Positions 9,743 through 21,339 of a stretch of 64,000 nt of DNA are shown piece after piece. A model generated the notes under the pieces. That model saw only the letters and a program-made list of their open reading frames with translations. It was not told the DNA's origin and made no database searches. The DNA comes from Paraburkholderia sp. SOS3 (GTDB lineage: Bacteria > Pseudomonadota > Gammaproteobacteria > Burkholderiales > Burkholderiaceae), in assembly GCF_001922345.1 (NCBI RefSeq), contig NZ_CP018811.1, forward strand, positions 4,154,001 through 4,218,000. The letters run 5' to 3'. The position numbers and the translations under genes were made by a program. The stretch's first letter is position 1, and each line of letters opens with the position of its first letter.

Positions 9743-10474
9743 TCAGTGCACGCTGGCGAGCGCCTTGTCCAGCTGATCGGCGGGCACGGCGCCCGGCAAA
9801 CGGCGGCCATCGGCAAGAAACACCGTCGGCGTACCGCTGACGTTCATCGACTGGCCGAGCGACAGGTTCTTGTCGATCGCGGCGGTGTCGCAGGTGCCGG
9901 CGGCGGTCGGTGCGTGGCGCTCCGTCATCCACGATTCCCATGCCTTCGCGCGATCGGTCGAGCACCAGATCGACTTGGCTTTCGCCGTCGAATCGGGCGA
10001 CAGCACCGGATAGAGGAACGTGTACACCGTGATGTTATCGACCGACTTCAGCGTGTTCTCGAGTTGCCGGCAATACGGGCAATTCGGATCGGAAAACACC
10101 GCGATCTTGCGGCTGCCGTCGCCTTTCACGACTTTCACCGCGTTGGCAAACGGCAGGCTCGCGAAGTCGATGCGGTTCAGATCGGAAAGACGCGCTTCGG
10201 TGATGTTCTTGCGCGTCTTCGCGTCGACGAGATCGCCGAGCACGAGATAGTCGCCGGTTGCATCGCTGTAGAGAATTTGCGTGCCGAGATTGACCTCGTA
10301 GAGACCGGCGATCGGCGACTTCGACACGCCCTTGATCTCGACGTCGTTGCCAAGGCGCGACTGCAGCGTCGACTTGAGCTTGTCGGTGGTCTGGTCGGCC
10401 TGCGCGGAGCAGCCGAGCGCGACGGCCGCGACCGTCAGCACGAGCGCCGCTATGCGAATACGTTTCTTCATCAT
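9743..10474 (-). CDS. dsbC: Thiol:disulfide interchange protein DsbC
   Basis: DsbC is a periplasmic disulfide isomerase. The N-terminus MMKKRIRIAALVLTVAAVALG is a signal peptide, probably cleaved after SAQA. The active site is CPYC in DPNCPYCRQ, within a thioredoxin fold after an N-terminal dimerisation region. The length is 243 residues from ATG 10474; the next codon (10471) is also ATG, and AAGGGAG sits 4-7 bases upstream. The gene is immediately ahead of the M61 peptidase gene. Confidence 0.93.
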   Translation of the reverse strand: MMKKRIRIAALVLTVAAVALGCSAQADQTTDKLKSTLQSRLGNDVEIKGVSKSPIAGLYEVNLGTQILYSDATGDYLVLGDLVDAKTRKNITEARLSDLNRIDFASLPFANAVKVVKGDGSRKIAVFSDPNCPYCRQLENTLKSVDNITVYTFLYPVLSPDSTAKAKSIWCSTDRAKAWESWMTERHAPTAAGTCDTAAIDKNLSLGQSMNVSGTPTVFLADGRRLPGAVPADQLDKALASVH

Positions 10475-10769
10475 TGAACTCCCTTGTCCGATGTCGCCAT
10501 TGCACACGAAATGTGCAACGCTTGCACGCGCGATCGCGCACGCTGTTCTTGCCGAAGTGTTCTTGCCAATGTCTTCTTGCCGCTGTCCGTCACGCTGTCA
10601 GCCCCGGAGTCAGTCCCGGTGTCAGCCCCGGTGTCAGCCCCGCTGTTCCGCTGCCAGCCTGGCTTTAGCCTCGCTGTTCGTCCTGTAAAGACCGGCGCGG
10701 GCGCGCGCCGTTCATCCTGCGTTTCGTTCCCGCCCGGCGCGCCTTGCGCCGTGCTGCGGGCGGGCGGCC
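10475..10769. repeat. Intergenic region with two tandem arrays and a hairpin
   Basis: Between dsbC and the hydroxylase gene lie: an inverted repeat TTGCACA/TGTGCAA at 10500-10506 and 10512-10518; three 14-bp units of the form TTCTTGCC-N3-GT-N at 10546-10587; and four 12-bp units GTCAGCCCCGGT (variants) at 10597-10644. No gene is supported. The inverted repeat lies 26-44 bp upstream of the dsbC start and could be an operator. Confidence 0.75.
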
Positions 10770-11942
10770 TCAGCCGAGCGCCGACGATACGAGCCAGCGT
10801 TTGATGAGCGGCTGCGCGCCGACGAACGACATGCCGACATTGCGCACCGCGCGCGCCACGAAGCCCGGCACGGCGAACAGCTTTTGCAAACCATCGGTGG
10901 CGATCATCAGCGCGCGGACGTCTTCGCTGCGCGAACGCTCGTAGCGCCGCAGCAGCACCATGTCGCCGAGATCGCGGAATGCCTCTTTCTTCGCGACCAC
11001 ATCGGCCAGCGACGCGACATCGCGCAGCCCCAGATTCATACCTTGTCCGGCGAGCGGATGGATCAGATGCGCGGCGTCGCCGACCAGTGCGACGCGCGGC
11101 GCGACGAGCCGGTCGACCGTTTGCAGCGCGAGCGGAAAGCCTTTGGCCGGGGTCACGCATTCGAGCGCGCCGAGCGCGCTCGTCGTGATGCGCTCGACTT
11201 CGGCGGCAAGACGCGCCGGCGCGAGCGACATCAACTGTTCGGCATGTTCGGTGTGCGCGGACCACACGAGCGATACATGCCCGTCGGGTAGCGGCAGCAA
11301 CGCGATGATTTCGCCGTCGCGAAACCACTGATATGCGGTCTCGCCGTGCGGCCGCTCGGCCTTGAAGTTTGCGACCACGCCGGTTTGCCGGTAATCGCGC
11401 CGGTCGACTTTCGAGCCGATCTGCGCGCGCACCCACGAATGCGCGCCGTCCGCTCCGACCACGAGATCCGCCTCGAGCACATTGCCGTTCGCTAGACCGA
11501 TTGTCGCGCCGGTGGTCTGCACGTCGAGCCCTTGCGCGCGCGAGTCGAACCACGTGACATTCGGCTGGAAACGCAGTGCGGAATCGAGTGCGTGCTCGAT
11601 CAGCGACGATTCGGCGATCCACGCCAGTTGCGGCACGGCCGCCTGGAACGCGGAGAAATGCAGTTCGGCATGCGCGTCGCCGTAGACGCGCATGTCGTAG
11701 ACCGGCGAAAGACGCTTTGTATCGAGCGCCTGCCAGACCCGCAGCCGCTCGAGCAACGCCTGCGAACTCGACGACAGCGCATAGATGCGCGAGTCGAATA
11801 CGGCGTCCGGCGCAAGCGGCGCACAGTGCTGCGCGAGCAGTGCGACGCGCAGCCCCGTCTGCGTCAGCGCGAGCGCCGCCGTCTTGCCGACGAGCCCGCC
11901 GCCGATCACCGCGGCGTCGAAAGTCTGGTGGTGTGCATTCAT
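10770..11942 (-). CDS. UbiH/UbiF/VisC-family FAD-dependent hydroxylase
   Basis: A 390-residue flavoprotein monooxygenase. It has the dinucleotide-binding motif VIGGGLVGKTAALAL at the N-terminus, a VVGADGAHSWVR motif mid-protein, and the GDAAHLIHPLAGQGMNLGLRD motif typical of ubiquinone-ring hydroxylases. It probably hydroxylates an ubiquinone precursor (UbiH-, UbiI- or UbiF-like); which carbon cannot be told from sequence. It lies upstream of dsbC on the same strand but is separated by a repeat-filled gap of 295 bp. Confidence 0.88.
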   Translation of the reverse strand: MNAHHQTFDAAVIGGGLVGKTAALALTQTGLRVALLAQHCAPLAPDAVFDSRIYALSSSSQALLERLRVWQALDTKRLSPVYDMRVYGDAHAELHFSAFQAAVPQLAWIAESSLIEHALDSALRFQPNVTWFDSRAQGLDVQTTGATIGLANGNVLEADLVVGADGAHSWVRAQIGSKVDRRDYRQTGVVANFKAERPHGETAYQWFRDGEIIALLPLPDGHVSLVWSAHTEHAEQLMSLAPARLAAEVERITTSALGALECVTPAKGFPLALQTVDRLVAPRVALVGDAAHLIHPLAGQGMNLGLRDVASLADVVAKKEAFRDLGDMVLLRRYERSRSEDVRALMIATDGLQKLFAVPGFVARAVRNVGMSFVGAQPLIKRWLVSSALG

Positions 11943-12283
11943 GCGGGCATTATAGCCGCGCGGGGTTGCCGGATCGGGCCGCGGGTCCGCGCAGGGCCGC
12001 GATGGGGCGCGCGTGGCCAGTCAAGCGGGATCAAGCGCGATCAAGCGGATCGTCATGCCGCAAGCCGGGAACGCGCACCTCGACAGGGTTACAATTGCGG
12101 TTTCCCGTGCCCGCCCCAGTCCGCAAGACGGTTCGTTTCGAAGCCGCGCGCATCGGCGTCTTCGGCAGGACGCCGCAGTCCGCCCGGTTCGCCTCTTGCG
12201 CAACGTGTGGAGCGCACGCCGCGCGAGCGGCGGGTTTGCCTGCTCGGCGCAGCACATCGTCATCTGTCTTTTAGAGAAACTCC
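11943..12283. other. Intergenic region between divergent ubiH-like gene and ychF
   Basis: This 341-bp gap must hold promoters for both divergent genes. TACAAT around 12090 could be a -10 for ychF but lacks a matching -35. No RNA, repeat or small gene was recognised. Confidence 0.4.
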
Positions 12284-13378
12284 ATGAGCCTCAAATGCGG
12301 CATCGTCGGCCTGCCTAACGTCGGCAAGTCCACCCTGTTCAACGCGCTGACCAAGGCGGGCATCGCCGCCGAGAACTATCCGTTCTGCACGATCGAGCCG
12401 AACGTCGGCGTCGTCGAAGTGCCGGACAAGCGGCTCACGGCGCTCGCCGAAATCGTGAAGCCCGAGCGCATCGTGCCGGCTGTCGTCGAATTCGTCGACA
12501 TCGCGGGTCTCGTCGCCGGCGCGAGCAAGGGTGAGGGCCTCGGCAACCAGTTCCTCGCCAACATTCGCGAAACCGACGCGATCACGCATGTCGTACGCTG
12601 CTTCGAAGACGAAAACGTGATTCACGTCGCAGGCAAGGTCGACCCGCTGTCGGATATCGAGGTGATCAACACCGAGCTCGCGCTCGCCGACCTCGCGACC
12701 GTCGAAAAGGCGCTCACGCGCTATGCGAAGGCCGCGAAGTCGGGCAACGACAAGGAAGCGGTCAAGCTCGCCGCGGTGCTCGAAAAGGTGCGTGCGCAAC
12801 TGGATCAGGCGAAGGCCGTACGCGGCCTCGATCTGAACGAAGACGAGCAGGCGCTGATCAAGCCGTTCTGCCTGATCACGGCGAAGCCGGCGATGTACGT
12901 CGCGAACGTGAAGGAAGACGGCTTCGAGAACAACCCGCATCTCGATGCGGTGCGCAAGTACGCTGAAAGCGAGAAGTCGCCGGTCGTTGCCGTGTGCGCG
13001 GCCATCGAGGCGGAAATCGCCGACCTCGCCGACGAAGACAAGGAAGTGTTCCTCGCCGATATGGGCATGGACGAGCCGGGTCTGAACCGCGTGATTCGCG
13101 CGGGCTTCAAGCTGCTCGGTCTGCAGACGTACTTCACGGCGGGCGTGAAGGAAGTGCGTGCGTGGACGATTCATATCGGCGATACGGCGCCGCAAGCCGC
13201 GGGGGCGATCCATACCGACTTCGAACGCGGTTTCATCCGCGCGCAGACGATCGGCTTCGACGACTTCATCACGTACAAGGGCGAACAGGGCGCGAAGGAA
13301 GCGGGCAAGATGCGCGCTGAAGGCAAGGAATACGTCGTGCACGATGGCGATGTGATGAACTTCCTGTTCAACGTCTAG
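12284..13378 (+). CDS. ychF: Redox-regulated ATPase/GTPase YchF
   Basis: YchF (364 residues) is an Obg-family P-loop NTPase that prefers ATP and associates with ribosomes. The G1 motif GLPNVGKST is at 9-17 and G3 is DIAGL. A helical coiled-coil insertion follows the G domain ([19 protein letters not shown]). The C-terminal TGS-like domain ends in the conserved [20 protein letters not shown] type tail. Its length is exactly that of the family. The MazG-like gene follows after 22 bp and is probably cotranscribed. Confidence 0.96.
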   Translation: MSLKCGIVGLPNVGKSTLFNALTKAGIAAENYPFCTIEPNVGVVEVPDKRLTALAEIVKPERIVPAVVEFVDIAGLVAGASKGEGLGNQFLANIRETDAITHVVRCFEDENVIHVAGKVDPLSDIEVINTELALADLATVEKALTRYAKAAKSGNDKEAVKLAAVLEKVRAQLDQAKAVRGLDLNEDEQALIKPFCLITAKPAMYVANVKEDGFENNPHLDAVRKYAESEKSPVVAVCAAIEAEIADLADEDKEVFLADMGMDEPGLNRVIRAGFKLLGLQTYFTAGVKEVRAWTIHIGDTAPQAAGAIHTDFERGFIRAQTIGFDDFITYKGEQGAKEAGKMRAEGKEYVVHDGDVMNFLFNV

Positions 13379-13400
13379 CGACGCGCCCTTCCCGCCCTCG

Positions 13401-13766
13401 ATGCACGACGCCACCATGACCATCGACGACCTGCAGAAGCAATTGCTCGCCTTCCGCGACGCGCGCGACTGGCAGCAATTCCATACGCTGCGCAACCTGA
13501 TCGTCTCGGCGAGCATCGAGGCGGGCGAGTTGCTCGAAACCGTGCAATGGAAAACCGACGCCGGGATCGACGCGCTGGTCGCCGATCCGGTGCAGCGCAA
13601 GCATCTCGAGCACGAATGCGCGGACGTGCTCATGTATCTGATGCTGATCGCCGAAAAAGCCGGCTTCGACCTCGTCGAAGCGGCCGCCGACAAGCTGAAA
13701 CTCAACGAAACGCGTTACCCCGTGGAAAAGGCCAGGGGAAAGTCCACCAAATATTCGGCGCTTTAG
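13401..13766 (+). CDS. MazG-like nucleotide pyrophosphohydrolase
   Basis: A 121-residue all-alpha NTP-pyrophosphatase-like protein. The metal-binding pattern is visible as EAGELLE on one helix and HECADVLMYLML on another, with helix spacing like the MazG/RS21-C6 (dCTPase) group. The end KSTKYSAL resembles other short bacterial members. It probably hydrolyses non-canonical or deoxy nucleoside triphosphates; the substrate is unknown. A second ATG five codons downstream (13416) is an equally possible start. Confidence 0.82.
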   Translation: MHDATMTIDDLQKQLLAFRDARDWQQFHTLRNLIVSASIEAGELLETVQWKTDAGIDALVADPVQRKHLEHECADVLMYLMLIAEKAGFDLVEAAADKLKLNETRYPVEKARGKSTKYSAL

Positions 13767-13848
13767 CCGCACGCCTTCACCGTTTTCCGATCACGACCGC
13801 AACATTAAATTGCGCGTTCTGTTCCGCTATCATCGGCATCTTTACATA

Positions 13849-13893
13849 CTGAAACGTCACTTTCGCCCGCCTGTCATCGACCACAACTAGAAT
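13849..13893 (+). promoter_or_regulatory. Candidate Pho box and -10 upstream of ugpB
   Basis: Three 7-bp blocks spaced at 11-bp intervals resemble PhoB half-sites: CTGAAAC (13849), CTTTCGC (13860) and a perfect CTGTCAT (13871-13877). TAGAAT at 13888-13893 lies 10 bp after the last block, the spacing expected for a PhoB-activated promoter. Only one block is a perfect match, so this is tentative, but phosphate control of ugp is known in E. coli. Confidence 0.45.
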
Positions 13894-13895
13894 CG

Positions 13896-13916
13896 CGCGA
13901 CCCAACCTGGGTCGCG
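13896..13916 (+). promoter_or_regulatory. Hairpin in the ugpB 5' leader
   Basis: CGCGACCCA (13896-13904) pairs perfectly with TGGGTCGCG (13908-13916) across a 3-nt loop, just after the predicted transcription start. No T-run follows, so it is not a terminator. It may stabilise the mRNA or be a protein-binding site. Confidence 0.6.
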
Positions 13917-13941
13917 TGCCCTAGCAAAAGGAGACAAATCG

Positions 13942-15282
13942 ATGCATCGCAAGCCGCTCATCCGTTCGTTTTCCGTCGCCGTCACCGTCGCGTTCGCCGC
14001 AGCAGGCGTCGGCATCAGCCCCAGCGCTCACGCCGCCACCGAAATCCAGTTCTGGCATGCCATGGAAGCCGCGCTCGGCGAACGCCTGAACGACATCGCC
14101 AACGACTTCAACAAGTCGCAAAGCGACTACAAGATCGTCCCCGTCTTCAAGGGCACCTACGACCAGACGCTCGCCGCCGGCATCGCCGCGTACCGCAGCG
14201 GCAACGCGCCGGCGATCCTGCAGGTCTATGAAGTCGGCACCGCGACGATGATGCAGGCGAAGAAAGCGGTGATCCCCGTCTCCGATGTGTTCAGGCAGGC
14301 CGGCATCCCGCTCGACGAAAAAGCGTTCGTGCCGACCATCGCGAGCTATTACAGCGACTCGAAAACCGGCCACCTGATCTCGATGCCGTTCAACAGCTCG
14401 ACGCCGGTGCTCTACTACAACAAGGACGCGTTCAAAAAGGCCGGCCTCGATCCGAACCAGCCGCCGAAAACGTGGCCCGAAGTCGAACAGGATGCGCGCA
14501 AGCTGAAAGCATCGGGCATGTCGTGCGGCTACTCGTCGGGCTGGCAAAGCTGGATTCAGCTCGAAAACTACAGCGCATGGCACGCTGCGCCGTTCGCCAC
14601 CGAGAACAACGGCTTCGACGGCCTCGACGCGCAACTCGAATTCAACAAGCCGCTGCAGATCGCGCATATCCAGTTCCTGCAGAACATGGCGAAGGAAGGC
14701 ACGTTCACCTATGCTGGGCGCAAGGACGAGCCCGTCTCGAAGTTCTATAGCGGCGACTGCGGGATCGTCACGAACTCGTCGGGCTCGCTCGCGACGATCC
14801 GCAAGTACGCGAAGTTCGATTTCGGCACCGGCATGATGCCCTACGACCCGAGCGTGAAAGGCGCGCCGCAGAACGCGATGATCGGCGGTGCGAGCCTATG
14901 GGTGCTGTCGGGCAAGGATCCGGCCGTCTATAAGGGCGTCGCGAAGTTTCTTGCATATCTGACTTCGCCGCCGGTCGCCGCAAAGTGGCATCAGGACACC
15001 GGTTATCTGCCGGTCACGACGGCCGCGTACCAGCTCACGCAGCAACAGGGCTTCTACGAAAAGAACCCCGGCAGCGACACCGCCATCAAGCAGATGTTGA
15101 ACAAGCCGCCGCTGCCGTACACGAAGGGCCTGCGCCTCGGCAACATGCCGCAGATCCGCACGGTCATCGACGAAGAGCTCGAACAGGTGTGGGCGCAGAA
15201 GAAGTCGCCGAAAGATGCACTCGATTCGTCGGTGTCGCGCGGCAACGAACTGCTGCGCCGCTTCGAAAAGGCCGGCAGCTAG
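13942..15282 (+). CDS. ugpB: sn-Glycerol-3-phosphate ABC transporter, substrate-binding protein
   Basis: UgpB (446 residues) captures glycerol-3-phosphate and glycerophosphodiesters in the periplasm. A signal peptide ends at AHA (residue 31), and the mature protein starts [10 protein letters not shown]. The motif [15 protein letters not shown] and Trp/Tyr-rich pocket residues match UgpB, and gene order B-A-E-C confirms it. AAAGGAG precedes the ATG. This is the first gene of the operon and is probably induced by phosphate limitation through the Pho-box-like site upstream. Confidence 0.94.
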   Translation: MHRKPLIRSFSVAVTVAFAAAGVGISPSAHAATEIQFWHAMEAALGERLNDIANDFNKSQSDYKIVPVFKGTYDQTLAAGIAAYRSGNAPAILQVYEVGTATMMQAKKAVIPVSDVFRQAGIPLDEKAFVPTIASYYSDSKTGHLISMPFNSSTPVLYYNKDAFKKAGLDPNQPPKTWPEVEQDARKLKASGMSCGYSSGWQSWIQLENYSAWHAAPFATENNGFDGLDAQLEFNKPLQIAHIQFLQNMAKEGTFTYAGRKDEPVSKFYSGDCGIVTNSSGSLATIRKYAKFDFGTGMMPYDPSVKGAPQNAMIGGASLWVLSGKDPAVYKGVAKFLAYLTSPPVAAKWHQDTGYLPVTTAAYQLTQQQGFYEKNPGSDTAIKQMLNKPPLPYTKGLRLGNMPQIRTVIDEELEQVWAQKKSPKDALDSSVSRGNELLRRFEKAGS

Positions 15283-15360
15283 AACCGGGGGCAACGATAG
15301 CCGGCCGCGAACGGGGCGCGGGTCCCGTTCGCCTTCACGGTCCCTTCGAGGCGATCTTCG

Positions 15361-16245
15361 ATGCAAAAACGTTCGACTTTCAGCACGGGCCTGCTGCCTT
15401 ATCTGCTCGTCGCGCCGCAGCTCGTCATTACGCTCGTGTTTTTCGTCTGGCCCGCCGGCGTCGCGCTCTGGCAATCGACGCAAACCCAGGACGCGTTCGG
15501 CACGTCGAGCGAATTCGTCGGCTTCGCGAACTTCCGCCAGCTATTCGGCGACCCGCTGTATCTGTCGTCGTTCAATACGACGCTGATTTTCAGCGCGCTC
15601 GTGACCGTCAGCGGCCTCGCGATCTCGCTGCTGCTCGCCGCCTGCGCGGACCGCGTGATGCGCGGCGCGAAAGCGTACCAGACGCTGCTGATCTGGCCAT
15701 ACGCCGTCGCGCCCGCGATCGCCGCCGTGCTGTGGGCGTTTCTATTCAACCCGAGCATCGGGCTCGTCACCTACGCGCTCGCGAAATACGGCATCGTCTG
15801 GAATCACGCGTTGAACCCGGGCCAGGCCATGTTTCTTGTGGTGCTCGCCTCCGTCTGGAAGCAGGTCAGCTACAACTTTCTGTTCTTCTACGCGGGCTTG
15901 CAGGCGATTCCGCGTTCGCTGATCGAAGCGGCCGCGATCGACGGCGCGGGTCCGGTGCGCCGCTTCTTCGGCATCGCGCTGCCGCTGCTGTCGCCAACCA
16001 GCTTCTTCCTGCTCGTCGTGAACATTGTCTACGCGTTCTTCGACACCTTCCCGATCATCGACGCCGCGACCGCGGGCGGCCCCGCGCAGTCGACCAAAAC
16101 GCTGATCTACAAGATCTTCACCGAAGGCTTCCAGGGGCTCGACATCGGCAGCTCCGGCGCCCAATCGGTCGTGCTGATGCTGATCGTCGTCGGCCTGACC
16201 GTCGTGCAGTTCCGTTTCATCGAGCGCAAGGTCCAATACGCATGA
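15361..16245 (+). CDS. ugpA: sn-Glycerol-3-phosphate ABC transporter permease UgpA
   Basis: UgpA (294 residues) is one of two membrane permeases of the importer. It has about six hydrophobic helices and the EAA loop [22 protein letters not shown] that contacts the ATPase. Its stop overlaps the start of ugpE in an ATGA arrangement, giving translational coupling. It starts 78 bp after ugpB. Confidence 0.94.
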   Translation: MQKRSTFSTGLLPYLLVAPQLVITLVFFVWPAGVALWQSTQTQDAFGTSSEFVGFANFRQLFGDPLYLSSFNTTLIFSALVTVSGLAISLLLAACADRVMRGAKAYQTLLIWPYAVAPAIAAVLWAFLFNPSIGLVTYALAKYGIVWNHALNPGQAMFLVVLASVWKQVSYNFLFFYAGLQAIPRSLIEAAAIDGAGPVRRFFGIALPLLSPTSFFLLVVNIVYAFFDTFPIIDAATAGGPAQSTKTLIYKIFTEGFQGLDIGSSGAQSVVLMLIVVGLTVVQFRFIERKVQYA

Positions 16246-17087
16246 TCGAAAATCGCCGCGGTTTCGACCTCTTCTGCCATGCGGTGCTGATCGTCGGCGT
16301 GCTGCTCGTCGTGTTTCCGGTCTACGTCGCGTTTTGCGCGGCAACGATGAACGAGCACGAAGTATTCAACGTGCCGCTGTCGCTCGTGCCGAGCACGCAT
16401 CTCTTCGAAAACATGGCGACCGTCTGGCGTCACGGCAGCGGCAATGCGGCGAGCCCGTTCGGCACGATGCTGCTGAACAGCCTCGTGATGGCGCTCGTCA
16501 TTTCGATCGGCAAGATCGCGGTGTCGATCATCTCCGCGTTCGCGATCGTGTTTTTCCGCTTTCCGTTCAGGAATCTCGCGTTCTGGCTCATCTTCATCAC
16601 GCTGATGCTGCCGGCTGAGGTGCGGATCTTTCCGACCGTGCAGGTCGTGTCGTCGCTGCATCTGGCCAACACGTATGCGGGCCTCACGCTGCCGCTGATC
16701 GCATCGGCCACGGCGACCTTCCTGTTCCGCCAGTTCTTCATGACGCTGCCCGATGAACTGATCGAAGCCGCGCGCATCGATGGCGCGGGCGCGCTGCGTT
16801 TCTTCTGGGACATCGTCCTGCCGCTGTCGAAGACGAATATCGCGGCGCTCTTCGTCATCACGTTTATCTACGGCTGGAACCAGTATTTGTGGCCGATTCT
16901 GATCACGAACGACGCGTCGTTGATGACCGCGGTGATCGGCATCAAAAGCATGATCGCATCGGGCGATACCGCCACCGAATGGCATCTCGTAATGGCCGCG
17001 ACGCTGCTCGCCATGCTGCCGCCGCTCGTCGTCGTGCTCGCGATGCAGCGCTGGTTCGTACGCGGTCTCGTCGATGCCGAAAAATGA
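16242..17087 (+). CDS. ugpE: sn-Glycerol-3-phosphate ABC transporter permease UgpE
   Basis: UgpE (281 residues) is the second permease. It has six predicted membrane helices and an EAA loop reading [21 protein letters not shown]. The ATG at 16242 overlaps the ugpA stop; the frame is open far upstream only as a shadow of ugpA/B. ugpC follows after 38 bp. Confidence 0.94.
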   Translation: MIENRRGFDLFCHAVLIVGVLLVVFPVYVAFCAATMNEHEVFNVPLSLVPSTHLFENMATVWRHGSGNAASPFGTMLLNSLVMALVISIGKIAVSIISAFAIVFFRFPFRNLAFWLIFITLMLPAEVRIFPTVQVVSSLHLANTYAGLTLPLIASATATFLFRQFFMTLPDELIEAARIDGAGALRFFWDIVLPLSKTNIAALFVITFIYGWNQYLWPILITNDASLMTAVIGIKSMIASGDTATEWHLVMAATLLAMLPPLVVVLAMQRWFVRGLVDAEK

Positions 17088-17125
17088 CGCGCAACCGTCA
17101 TGGGCAAAATTCAAGGGCATAACGC

Positions 17126-18262
17126 ATGGCCGCACTGACACTCAAAGGCGTAAAGAAAACCTACGACGGCAAGCAGTTCGTGCTGCACGGCATCGATGCG
17201 GACGTGGCCGACGGCGAGTTCGTCGTGATGGTCGGTCCGTCGGGCTGCGGCAAGTCGACATTGCTGCGCATGGTGGCGGGGCTCGAGCGAATCAGCGAAG
17301 GCACGATCGCGATCGACGGCACGGTTGTCAATAACCTCGAGCCGAAGGACCGCAACATCGCGATGGTGTTTCAGAACTATGCGCTCTATCCGCATATGAC
17401 CGTCGCGGAAAACATGGGGTACGCGCTGAAGATCGCAGGCGTCGACCGCGCGACGATCGGGCGGCGCGTGCAGGCCGCCGCGCAGATTCTCGAACTCGAG
17501 CCGCTGCTGTCGCGCAAGCCGCGCGAGTTGTCGGGCGGTCAGCGGCAGCGCGTCGCGATGGGCCGCGCGATCGTGCGCGAGCCGTCCGTGTTTCTGTTCG
17601 ACGAACCGTTGTCGAATCTCGATGCGCGGCTGCGCGTACAGATGCGCCTCGAAATCCAGCGCCTGCATGCGCGCCTCGCCACGACGAGCCTTTACGTCAC
17701 GCACGATCAGATCGAAGCGATGACGCTCGCGCAACGCGTGATCGTCATGAACCGCGGCAAGGCCGAACAGATCGGCGCGCCGACCGAAGTCTATGAACGG
17801 CCGGCGACGATGTTCGTTGCGGGCTTTATCGGCTCGCCGGGCATGAATCTGCTCGAAGGCCGCATTTCCGACGACGGCACGAGTTTCGACGTAGCCGGCG
17901 ATGCCGCAGGCAATGGCGGCGGGCGCGGCCCGAGCTTGCCGCTGGCAGGCGTGCCATGCGTCGGGCGCGAGGTGGCGGCCGGCCGCGAATGGGTGCTCGG
18001 CATCCGGCCCGAGCATCTGACGCCGGGGCAACCGGGCGCCGCAGGCGTGACGCTGACGGTCGATTCGTGCGAGTTGCTCGGCGCGGACAATCTCGCGCAT
18101 GGACGGTGGGGCAAGCACGACGTGACCGCGCGTTTGCCGCATGCGCATCGGCCCGCGGCCGGCGATGCGCTCGAGCTCTCACTGCTGGCGCAGCATCTGC
18201 ATTTCTTCGATCCGGCGAGCGGGCAGCGCGCGAATCAGGATAGCCCCGCTGGCCGATCCTAG
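17126..18262 (+). CDS. ugpC: sn-Glycerol-3-phosphate ABC transporter ATP-binding protein
   Basis: UgpC (378 residues) powers the importer. Walker A GPSGCGKS is at 37-44; the signature LSGGQRQR and Walker [12 protein letters not shown] follow, with a MalK-type C-terminal regulatory domain ([10 protein letters not shown]). A short Gly/Arg-rich insertion (AGNGGGRGP) sits in that regulatory domain. The gene ends 4 bp from the stop of the convergent phosphodiesterase gene. Confidence 0.94.
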   Translation: MAALTLKGVKKTYDGKQFVLHGIDADVADGEFVVMVGPSGCGKSTLLRMVAGLERISEGTIAIDGTVVNNLEPKDRNIAMVFQNYALYPHMTVAENMGYALKIAGVDRATIGRRVQAAAQILELEPLLSRKPRELSGGQRQRVAMGRAIVREPSVFLFDEPLSNLDARLRVQMRLEIQRLHARLATTSLYVTHDQIEAMTLAQRVIVMNRGKAEQIGAPTEVYERPATMFVAGFIGSPGMNLLEGRISDDGTSFDVAGDAAGNGGGRGPSLPLAGVPCVGREVAAGREWVLGIRPEHLTPGQPGAAGVTLTVDSCELLGADNLAHGRWGKHDVTARLPHAHRPAAGDALELSLLAQHLHFFDPASGQRANQDSPAGRS

Positions 18263-18266
18263 GTCG

Positions 18267-19256
18267 TCACTGCGCGTCGCCACAACCGATCGCCTTGCGT
18301 TGGCCGCCGCTCGACGCCGCCGCCAGCGACGCGCGAATCGCCGACATCTGCCTCGGCGAATCGGACAGTACCGCGTCGACGCCAAGACACGCCATCGCGC
18401 GATAGTCGTCGGCGTTATTGACCGCGATCGCGACGATCCGCACATCGGGCTGCTGACGGAAGCAGGCGACGGTGGCCGGCGTCCACAACGTCGCGTTCAC
18501 CTCGGAGCGGCCCTCGCCGAGGGTGAATTCCTCCGTCACCTTCAAGACGCGGTGCAGTTCGAATGCCGTCCATGTGTGCGCGGCCGGCGCATCGTCGCAT
18601 TGGCCCGCGAGCAGCGCGCGCACGAGACGCTGCCGCGTCGCATCGCGCGACTCGAACACGCGCGCCTGCGGGTACGCGGCAAAGCTGCGTTGATACGCGG
18701 CGTCGGTCGAATAGATCGTCACGCGCGACCATGCGTCTTCTTCGGTCAACACGCGCGCGACGGCGTGCACCTGCGGTTCGGCCGGCGTCGCCTTCATATC
18801 GAGCACGACCGGGATATGCGCGGGGATCGCACGCAACGCCTCGCTGAGCGTCGGAATAGAGGTGGGATGAGCGCGATATGGATAGGGATTGCCGCTATCG
18901 GAGCCCTTGAAGGTCCAGCCCGCGTTAATGTGCGCCAACTGCGCCGCGCTATGCGACGCGACCGGTCCCTTCGCGTCGGTCAATGCCGACAGATCCGCGG
19001 GCCGATAGAGCACGGGCACGCCGTCCATGCTTAGCTGGACGGTGAGCCAGATCGCATCGGCGTGGTTCGCTATCGCGAGCCGGATCGCTTCGAGTGTGTT
19101 TTCCGGCGCGTCGGCGGTGCCGCCGCGGTGCGCGACGATGCGCGGCAAGGTCGATGCCGCAGCGTCCACGGCCGGTTGCGCCGCGGACCCGGCGCCGCAA
19201 GCCGATACAAGCAAGACTGCTGACAGCGCGGAAGCCGCGCAGATCGTTCTGAACAC
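18267..19256 (-). CDS. Glycerophosphodiester phosphodiesterase, lipoprotein
   Basis: The catalytic motif HRGGTADAPENTLEAIRLA is typical of the GDPD family, which splits glycerophosphodiesters to glycerol-3-phosphate and an alcohol. The best start is GTG at 19256, giving 329 residues with an N-terminal hydrophobic segment ending LLVSAC. This is a lipobox, so the protein is probably anchored facing the periplasm. No good ATG fits, and the ribosome site is weak. It converges on ugpC, and its product would be the importer's substrate. Confidence 0.85.
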   Translation of the reverse strand: MFRTICAASALSAVLLVSACGAGSAAQPAVDAAASTLPRIVAHRGGTADAPENTLEAIRLAIANHADAIWLTVQLSMDGVPVLYRPADLSALTDAKGPVASHSAAQLAHINAGWTFKGSDSGNPYPYRAHPTSIPTLSEALRAIPAHIPVVLDMKATPAEPQVHAVARVLTEEDAWSRVTIYSTDAAYQRSFAAYPQARVFESRDATRQRLVRALLAGQCDDAPAAHTWTAFELHRVLKVTEEFTLGEGRSEVNATLWTPATVACFRQQPDVRIVAIAVNNADDYRAMACLGVDAVLSDSPRQMSAIRASLAAASSGGQRKAIGCGDAQ

Positions 19257-19671
19257 GTTGTGACCTGCTTCGAATGGTGAAAGAGCAAACGAGTCTATGT
19301 GGCGCGAATCGCGACGGGTCGTTGTATAGCATGACGGGCGCCGTCCCTGAGAGGAACGGGACCTGGCGACATCGCTGCGTCGCTTGCGACCGTACCCCTG
19401 CCATACTGTCGCGTCGCCGTTCGCCATGCCCGCGCCATCGGCCGCGAAGTACAATGGCACCTCCTCCCGCTGCGCTCACGGCTTCACCATCGTACGAACC
19501 GCAGCATCGCGTACCAGCCTCATCGCGCGCGGGAGCCGGTCACAGCCGGTCAATGCACGTTGCCGGATCGTCGGGCATGTTTTCGTGCACGCGTGAACGC
19601 TGTGCCATCCACCCCTCGCCGCTCGCCCGGCTCGATGCAGGCCGGCGGCGTCAACGCCCAATTGCAAGCAA
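19257..19671. other. Intergenic region between GDPD gene and ettA
   Basis: This 415-bp divergent gap holds no supported gene. A TATACA on the minus strand near 19335 and a TACAAT on the plus strand near 19450 are possible -10 elements without good -35 partners. Short inverted repeat GTCCC/GGGAC lies around 19345-19365. Confidence 0.4.

Positions 19672-21339
<1,668 letters not shown>

Noticed and set aside
8081..10477. 798-codon open frame on the plus strand, opposite the M61 peptidase and dsbC
   Set aside because: It is the antisense shadow of two well-supported genes. Its Arg/His/Ala-rich translation has no domain, and GC-rich third positions keep such frames open.
10484..10804. Plus-strand ORF with Ser-Ala-Pro repeats
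   Set aside because: It is an artefact of reading the 12-bp tandem repeats; it runs antisense into the UbiH-like gene and has no ribosome site.
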